From positions 57,409,579-57,473,578 of the forward strand of contig CM042088.1 of the NCBI GenBank assembly GCA_023512835.1: DNA of 64,000 nt, in the 5' to 3' direction. Below the pieces are notes generated by a model. That model saw only the letters and a list, made by a program, of their open reading frames with translations. It was not told the DNA's origin and made no database searches. Made by a program: the position numbers and the translations under genes. This DNA comes from Taxillus chinensis. Lineage: Eukaryota; Streptophyta; Magnoliopsida; Santalales; Loranthaceae. Below are positions 56,706 through 64,000 of the stretch, piece after piece. Position 1 is the stretch's first letter, and the number at the start of each line of letters is the position of its first letter.

Positions 56706-57883
56706 TGGTCCCTGAGCCTAAAGGGGGGGTGAATAGGCTCTTATTCGAACTCTTTCTTTCTCTCAAGACACAAAGACTTATCTAGTTTAAGTGATAATAT
56801 CACTGGGGAAGATAACCAGATAGTGGAAGTATTTTGTTTTATTATCACAAAGTGATTACAACAAAATAGAAGCAAACACTCTCTTACACTCGTTTACAAC
56901 TTTGAATTCACACACTAGCCAAGTGCCTTTTCTATTTTTGCACTTCTTCGCTCTAGCTCTCTTTTTTTACAAGAAGTATAAGTATGAATATTTATACAAA
57001 ACATTCTAGAGACAACCTTGGAACTTGAAGTTCGAATGCGTTCCGCACTAACTATCCCTTGGTAATCTATCTGCCTTGATCGTGCGGATTGTGGAGCTCA
57101 AGATCTTGGATTCGAAGAGTATAAGTGTCTTTGTGAGTTCCGAGATACAATTAAGGTTGTGTCCACATATCCGGATGATCCACGTGTAAGATTCTTCTTG
57201 TTCTAAAGCATTCTTCTTACATCGGGACAAGACGAGCCGATAACTTTAAATGCGGTTTCATTGGAGCGTGTCTTCTTGGTCCGGTGTAATTTTCCTTACT
57301 CCGTAGTTATGAAGCTCGGAACCTTACTCCGTGTCGGTGGTTGCTTATTCCGTATCTATTCGATTTAGAAAATCCTTAGTCCGTGTCGCTTTCCTTACTC
57401 CGCATGTAAGTTCCTTACTCCGTATGTAAGTTTCTTACTCCGTATGTAAGTTCCTTACTCCGTGTGTAAGTTCCTTACTCCGTATGTAAGTTCCTTACTC
57501 CGTATGTAAGTTCCTTACTCCGTGTGTAAGTTCCTTACTCCGTATGTAAGTTCCTTACTCCGTATGTAAGTTCCTTACTCCGGGCGAGTAATAAGTCCGG
57601 ATTCCTTACTCCGCATCTATTTTCCTTACTCCGCACTTATTTTCCTTACTCCGCACTTATTTTCCTTACTCCGCACTTATTGTTACTTGGTTATTTACCA
57701 AGTGTTTGACGACACTAACTCTTGTCCGGATCGGGATTATGTATCCTGTCCTTAGCTTTGCTCTCACGAGTGCATCTTTGGTTAGTGACATACCTTTGCA
57801 ATGATCAAATAAACACAAAAGATCTCGGATCAAATTACATAAGGCTTTAACGGCATTATCCAAATTCTGGGTTTGATCCAACA
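56706..57883 (-). mobile_element. Solo copia-type LTR, minus orientation
   Basis: On the minus strand it starts TGTTGGATCAAACC and ends near TTCACCCCCCCTTTAGG...GGGACCA, an end similar to the LTR at 1568-3497. GGATCCA occurs on both flanks (56699-56705 and 57884-57890). No internal region is attached. It carries a 20-bp minisatellite. Confidence 0.8.
57391..57680. repeat. 20-bp minisatellite inside the solo LTR
   Basis: Nine full units of 'ttccttactccgtatgtaag' run without gaps from 57391 to 57570. Units ending 'cgtgtgtaag' recur every third position (57451, 57511), so a 60-bp higher-order period is visible. Four variant units 'ccttactccgcacttatttt' follow at about 57602-57680. Confidence 0.92.
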
Positions 57884-58445
57884 GGATCCATAAATGACTT
57901 GTTATGCTCCGATTCTAGAGAAAGCTGAAACCAAGCGCATGACTTTCTCAAATCCACATCTGAAGGATTCAGGGAGTTGGTGACAAACACCTAAAGGATC
58001 ACACTGCATGTATCACAATAAGACTCAACTTGTATCACAAGTGGAGGCATAAGCCTCCTAAATTAACAGTTCACAACAATAGAAGAAACAATACAGTTAA
58101 AATAGCGAACAAACACATTCTAAATGTAAATAGAGCTACCACAAAAGCAACACAAGTGGGTAAAATCTAATTAGCATTATAAACCATTTGAGTTTAGCTA
58201 CAAGAGCCCTATGTGCTAACAAGAGCCTCAACGAGGGTTGATAGTTTAAAATTTATAAACATGTTAAATGACAAATCGAACACAATATAAAATAGTTTGC
58301 ATAGAGTGTCTACATAGATTGAATGCTCAATATATACTTTATGTACTCTGGCCACCACCATTTTGCATGGAACAACAACATGGAGTGACCTGCTCCATAC
58401 ACATATTGTATGCTATTGTTCCCATGATCTTATTGGTTGTCATTT

Positions 58446-59930
58446 TGTCAACATTATGCGGCAGCGGGTAGACGCTGGGTCGAAGATCCGTACTGAATTG
58501 GATAACTTCGTAATGTGATCTCTTAAAGTGAGCTCGTAGAGGAAGTCTAACCATGTACTTATCAATGTCGAAGATCTGGGTCGAAGACTCGTAGATTACT
58601 GGGTCAAAAATCAGATGACTCGAAAGTGTCGGGTTGAAGATCATCAGGTCAGCAGGCTTGAAGCACCACGGAAGGTACACAAGGTCGCAGACTTGTAGGT
58701 CCATAGGGTCGAAGATTCGAAGACCGCAGGTGTAGAGCAGCGTCTCGAAGACTCAAAGACTTACAGGCTTGAAAACCTGTCGGGTATCGAGTTAGCAATG
58801 TTGCAGAGTCAAAGTTCGTAGGGTCGAAGATTAGCCAAGGAAGAATAAGGCTGTAACGGGCGTAAAACTGAAGACTCGTAGAATTCAAAGGCTCGTAAAA
58901 GTGAGAGGTCAGTTGAGCACTGGTTCTAACCTAGCTTCGAAGCTAGAGAGCAAAAGAATTGGAAGATCAATTCTCAAGGTTCGAAGACTCAGACTCGAAG
59001 ATTCATAGGTAAAGACTCGGAGCAAAGCTACGATGCACATACATCTATGAGGTTGTGGCTAGTTGGAGCAAAATGCACCGAAGGCCGCATTTAAGTAAGT
59101 TATCACTCGGTCAACACTCCTGAGTATGCTGAGTGCTGGAAAACACGTGGATGTCATCCGAGACTAGCGAAACGTGTTTTAACAGTAAAGATTAAAAGGT
59201 GAAACATGCTTAACCCTAGAAAAAGGGTTTCCTACTGCGGCCGGCCTATAAAAGAAAAGGAGTATGCCTTACTTTAAGATAGCGTCAGAATATTGTAGAA
59301 TACAAGAAATGTATCTGAAGCAATACAAGAGAAGACGCAGAGTAGTTTGTTTAGCATATACAAAGAGAGAAGAAGATTAAAAGCAAGATAGCAGTGAGTT
59401 CATCTATTTTTCTTTCTCATACATTCGACGAACAGTGTGTAAGTTCAGCAAAGGAGTGGTTGAAGGTCAAGCAGTGCAAACAGTTGAATGCGTAAGAGTA
59501 GATTACGCTAGACAGTTCTTCATAGTGAGTGAGTATTAGAGTAATACTGTTTTGTATTTGTATTTAAAAAGAAGAGAGAGTTAATCCTATTGTAACAAGG
59601 GCTAGATCCTACTGTACTAAAAGTATATAGTGGATTAGACTCAGTGTAGGTTCACCCTCACCATCGTGAAGTAGATCATATTGATTGAACTACGTAATCT
59701 GTGTGTCTCTGTCTTTTTCTTCTCATACATACTTGTTGTTAACTAATATTGCATGAGACACTAATATACCATCCAAAACACCAACTACATTTGTAGAATA
59801 CCTCTGAATATTATACTACTCTAAAACTAAAAGGAAATAATTTTAAGTATACAAATTCACCCCCCTCTCTGTATACACACCCGTATACCTAGAAGATCTA
59901 GCTTGGAACCTAGGAATATCATACGCACAC
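58446..59930 (+). mobile_element. Probable solo copia-type LTR with GTCGAAG words
   Basis: 58470-59010 is rich in 'gggtcgaag', 'gactcgtag' and 'gactcgaag'. TATAAAAG is at 59247. 59610-59710 (ggattagactcagtgtaggt) and 59850-59890 (ttcacccccctct) match the usual end of Sire/Maximus-type LTRs. Neither terminus is certain and no target duplication was found; no PBS follows. Confidence 0.6.
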
Positions 59931-60617
59931 TACATGCATGTTCGATCGAAACCACTGTGTTGTGTAAAATACAACTTTAGACTCCTATTCCTAGCCAACA
60001 TCTAATTGAAGACATCTTAATGCCCACAAATTCCATGCTTGTGAAGCCATTTGCTCACAGTTCATAATAACAAGAATATCCAATAAAATGTTTGGGCGTC
60101 AAATCAACGATTCGACTCCACAACAACCTAACAGTGTACACAACATGGTGTAGCATAATTAAACAATGTCAACATTAATCATGATAATGAAATGTTAGAG
60201 TAATGTTATATAAAGCAATGTGTAATCACAATTATGTAAAGATTATTTATGATTAATTGAAATATATTTTGTTTGAGTAATTATTACATTGTATTCTTCT
60301 ACTTTCTCTTATGGCTACGCATCATAATATCTCGTTACTCATCTAAGTCTATTACTGGGTATGTGGGAGACACATACAATAGATCCACTAATTAAACTAA
60401 GTATAAATTTGATTCATAATGGGTGAATGAAGTTAAGGATGTCTTATTTTGATAAGATTGTGGTGCGGACTATTTTCATAGTGGGAGTGATCTAATCTAG
60501 GATTATTATAAAGAGTTTACAAATAGTAATACAAGTATATATTTATACATATTGAATAGGACCATGATAGAATAAGTTTTTTAACTAATCTCAATTACAT
60601 TGTATGGAAAACTTTAT
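59931..60617. other. Unassigned AT-rich spacer
   Basis: No ORF, RNA gene or recognised repeat in about 690 bases. Confidence 0.5.
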
Positions 60618-61488
60618 TGTAATGACCCGTGTTTGGGGACTCAAGGAATTAACCTAGGAATGAGTTAGAGGTTATATATGTGTTTGGGCAAGGACTCATG
60701 ACCACTCGGTTAGCAAGAGTCCGAGGGTGCAGTGCCTCAGTGGGGGTTAAGGGGGCAACGCCCCTTGGGGGGATTCTAGGGCTGCGTCTCAAAAACCAAA
60801 TTATTTTAGAAAAGCTAAATTGTGTTTGAAGACTTGGTTGACATAGGATATTATGGTCGACATGGTTAAGCTGGCCTGGTAATGGTCGATGTCGACTAAT
60901 GGAGATTTTTAAAGAGTGGAAAGTATTTGATCGATGCGAGGATGATTTTCAATGTGAGATCAATGTGGTTGATGTGTCATGAAAGTGGTCGATATCGATC
61001 AATAGGAGTTTCCAGAGAGTTTACTCAAAGGATGGTTGACTTAGCTTAGTGTGGTTGACATATGGTCGATGTGTGCTCGATCGAGCTACACATCGACCAC
61101 ATTTGAAAGGAAGTTGGTCGACGTGGGTGGTTGGTTGACATGAGAAATGGTAGTCGATGTTGTCGATATAAAGGTGTTTTTGGTTGACATCGACCCTATA
61201 ATAGTGTATTTTTGATATATGTCATTCTTTTTCATGATTTTAGGGTATTTTGCTCTAAAGGAGAGAGAGAGAGAGAGAGACCCCAGTTGGTTTGATCGTC
61301 GATCATTATGTCCTTACGTAAGGAAAGGTGTTTACCGAAGTAGAGCAAGGAGAAGCAAAGGGGAAGAGGCTTTTATGATTTCTAAACCTTAAGTCCAACC
61401 GAGATTCAATATAGGAATTTTATACTATTCTCATCTTTTCGTTGTTGTTATTCGATTAGAGACTCATTCTATGGTATGAGGATGATAA

Positions 61489-61526
<38 letters not shown>

Positions 61527-61650
61527 TCGTATAGGTGTGACCTCCTATATGAATGTTGGCTTCAATGGCATATTAATTTGGTGTGTTTATGATTAAAGGG
61601 AAGTAAGAGCCGTTTTCGTGTCAGTGCTTAAAGATCGAGTCATGAGGGTT
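60618..61650 (+). mobile_element. Truncated Ty3/gypsy-type LTR (5' part)
   Basis: Starts TGTAATGACCC like the LTR at 9910 and shares 'ggtgtgacctcctatatgaatg' with it (61535-61556 and 10891-10912). 60840-61190 repeats 'ggtcgatgtcgac' and 'ggttgacat' words. A GA run (61260-61280) and an AT microsatellite (61491-61521) follow. The CGTGACA end is missing; the sequence passes into an antisense gypsy fragment. Confidence 0.7.
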
Positions 61651-61677
61651 GGAGGCCGTTAGGGTGTCCATCGAGTG

Positions 61678-62368
61678 TCATGGGGCCGGATTTATCTTTG
61701 GCACACCAACCATGCGGTACCTAGTTTCCCTTGTATCTCGGTCCACTAGGTTTAGCCTGTCCTTAATCGGATCGACTCCTTCAATACTAATGGCAAAGTC
61801 AGAAGCGTCAGTATTCACTTCATACAGCTTATTGTGATCCGGTAATGCCATCACTAGTTCTACCATAACCATCCGCTTCAACTCCTCAAAGGCTTCACAG
61901 CAAGTCTCACCCCACACCTAGCACTTGTTCTTCTTCAATAACTCCGTTAAGGGAGCGGCAATATGGGAATAACCGCGGTTGAATTTTCGATAATAGTTCA
62001 CCAATCCAAGGAACGACCACAGTTCTGGAACTCTTTTGGGCATCTCCCATTCTTGGATGGCTCGTATCTTTTTCTTGTCCATTCGAAGATTTCCTCCGCC
62101 AATAATATGATCAAGGAATGACACCTCATCCCAGTCAAAGCTACACTTCTCCTTTTTCACATACAATTGATTCTCCTACAAGACTTGAAAGACTTGTTGT
62201 AGGTGTTCTCGATGTTTCTCCAATGAATTGTTATACACCACAATATCATCGAGGTACACCATGATGAATCTATCCAAGAACGGTTGGAAAACTTTATTTA
62301 TCAACGTATAGAATGTGGCAGGAGCATTTGTGAGACCAAAGGGCATCACCAAAAATTTGTACGATCCA
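61678..62368 (-). pseudogene. Ty3/gypsy reverse transcriptase-RNase H fragment
   Basis: On the minus strand: [16 protein letters not shown] (62350-62300), the catalytic VYLDDIVVY near 62250, VKKEKCSFDWDEVSFLDHII, WSFLGLVNYYRKFNRGYSHI and the RNase H start VNTDASDFAI near 61810. Stops interrupt it. The pattern is that of a chromovirus-type gypsy element. Upstream RT is cut off by the LTR that begins at 62369. Confidence 0.85.
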
Positions 62369-64000
62369 TGTCACGCCCCGATTTCCTTCTACCTTGGAAA
62401 TGGGTTGTGACTACCCATGCCCGCACCCAGAGGGTCAAGGGGTTGGTACAAAACACCTAAGAAGGACTTATAGCATGGGTGCTGTCCTAACCTATATAAC
62501 AATCTTGCACACCACAAAGCATGCATCTGTTCTCCCATGACATGCTTACATAGAAAAACAAATAATAACATTTTAAAACATCACAAAAGAGATAATTTCA
62601 TTAAAACTTATTTGGGAAAAACCCCATCCATAAAGTTACAAACCGGTATTATCAACCCATAAGTCCACAGTTTACATTTGTCTTAGGTTTTCTCAAAATA
62701 GGGTACATGACAATAAAACAATAAAATCAAAGAATAAAAATAAACATGCCATAGCTCCAATGAAGTCTATCACCTCAGCTCATCCAGCTATCATCAGCTA
62801 GACCCTGTAAAAGAAAATAGTTTATGGGAAGGGTGAGCAAACCATAGCTCAGTAGTGATCAAGTCTCCCCGGTCCATTCCACTCTTAGCATGTATGATAG
62901 GTGTAGGCTTGTGCTTGTGTAGTGACTAATACAACAATATTTCACCCAATAAACACTCAAACTTACCAGAACCCGCTGGAAGGCAGAGGACACCCCGCCA
63001 CCACGGCGACATGGCTTACCACTCCAGGCGAATGTTACATTTGTCCACTTCGGGAATGTAACATTTTCCACCCAAGTCGAATATGACAATCACCTCCTCG
63101 GATGTCATACCCGCCCTCAGGAATGGGTGTAGACTTCACCCACCGTCGTGAGTGCTACACCGAGACTTAGGACTATAGTCCTGGCCAAAACTCAAGGGAC
63201 CCAATAATGTAATTAGTCCAATGAAATTCCTTCCAAAGGAATTCCCTCAATCGTGTATAATGAAACTCAGTCCCACAACTAGAGTTTGGGTTAATAACCA
63301 CATCATATACAACTCAGTAAAATTCACAACTCAAAGTCAGTAGTACGATATCGCCATTTAACATTTTCATAACAAAAATATCTCAATACATTTGTTTCTC
63401 AATTCATATTCCAAATCTCATGTAAAACACATTATCATAAACTACCACTAACAGATCACAAGGTAAAAAAAAAAAAAAAAAAGGCTACCAGAACAGAGTA
63501 CATTTTTCTCAAACTTAGAAAAAATCATGACTTTCTCTACAAAGCTCAGATTGCCTTATAAGACCCCTTATTTCGAATGGCGTACGACAAGCTATTTATT
63601 AAAAATATAAAACTTTCACCCGACCAAAAAACAACGTTCACCCAACCACCTCGGATTTCACCTGACCAGAAAGGAAAGTTGTTCGAAATACCGCGATGAT
63701 TCTAATGCATCAAAAATACCGTTCACCTGACCAGATACTGTTCACCAGACCATCTCCGATTTTATCCGACCAGAAGGGAAAGTTGCTCAAAATACCGCGA
63801 CGATTCTAACGAACCAAAAATCGGCTTCACCCGACCAAAACACGCATTCGATACTGTTCATTCGAGAACATTTACCCAGAAGTGTTCTCTAACTAAACTA
63901 ATTTAGGGTTTTAGACATATTATAAAAGGGATTAAATCCTGAGTAACCAGTGACCTACACCCCAGAATTATGAATATCACATCTAATAGAGGGAAACATC
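62369..64000 (-). mobile_element. Ty3/gypsy-type LTR, minus orientation, running off the window
   Basis: The plus strand reads TGTCACGCCCCGATTTCC at 62369, the complement of the CGGGGCGTGACA terminus. The block 'gggtgagc...agctcagtag' at 62831-62855 is the complement of that at 11551 and 23267. 63600-63850 holds two copies of a ~110-bp unit ('ttcacctgaccagaa...ataccgcgatgattctaa'). Its far end is not in the window. Confidence 0.8.

Larger units (their letters stand above)
55891..58010. repeat. 259-bp tandem dimer, each copy carrying one transposon
   Basis: Copy 1 (55891-56566) and copy 2 (56567-58010) both start 'gtagggcaa.atcatgttga' and pass through 'ataaatgacttgt', 'agagaaagc.gaaa.caagcgcat' and 'gatcacact'. 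Removing the MITE and one TCA from copy 1, and the solo LTR and one GGATCCA from copy 2, leaves 259 bases in each. The repeat itself is not recognised and has no ORF. Confidence 0.8.

Overview
This is a stretch of a flowering-plant (eudicot-type) nuclear genome, made mostly of nested transposable elements. It holds one intact host gene, the five-exon SPF27/MOS4 splicing-factor homologue on the minus strand at 48255-55637, and one small host-gene fragment resembling a carotenoid-cleavage-dioxygenase first exon (36085-36265, minus). GT-AG introns, tRNA-primed LTR retrotransposons, Tourist-like and hAT-like MITEs and a LINE 3' end all fit a plant. I cannot name the species.

Layout. 1-1567: end of a gypsy-type LTR followed by a broken Ty1/copia gag-protease remnant. 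1568-12632: a large decayed Ty1/copia element with a 1.93-kb 5' LTR, PBS, gag, protease, integrase, RT and RNase H but no recognisable 3' LTR; a 2.0-kb solo gypsy-type LTR sits in its 3' part (9910-11929). 12633-27630: a nearly complete Athila-like Ty3/gypsy element with paired 1.5-kb LTRs about 1.3% diverged. After gag-pol, in the slot where envelope-like ORFs occur, it carries an ORF with a C48 (ULP1/SUMO-protease-like) domain. That ORF has its own TATA box and a cluster of six CACGTG motifs upstream, and it is split by a 2.55-kb solo LTR with a perfect ACCCT target duplication. 27631-31193: a second, unrelated and decayed C48-protease gene with a plant-transposon-type N-terminal region. 32222-36031: a Ty1/copia element with perfect TAATA duplication, internally deleted and carrying a 627-bp TRIM.

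36271-41504 is AT-rich and packed with MITEs, two of them chained through a shared TAA. 41505-47560 is an old gypsy element split by a hAT-like element (8-bp duplication in its protease) and a Tourist-like MITE (in its 3' LTR). A LINE 3' end follows, then the MOS4 gene, whose third intron contains a 2.57-kb Ty1/copia element. 55891-58010 is a 259-bp tandem dimer with one transposon in each copy. The window ends with more LTRs and an antisense gypsy RT fragment.

Three themes stand out. (1) Two independent elements encode C48 cysteine proteases. (2) Most long LTR families here carry their own internal short tandem array. (3) One solo LTR contains an Athila-like U3 promoter that begins exactly at the Athila LTR terminus, suggesting promoter exchange between families. 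Most inactivating stops in the retrotransposon ORFs fit C-to-T or G-to-A changes at CAA, CAG, CGA or TGG codons, as expected of methylated, silenced DNA. All boundaries were read by eye; no database or alignment program was used.
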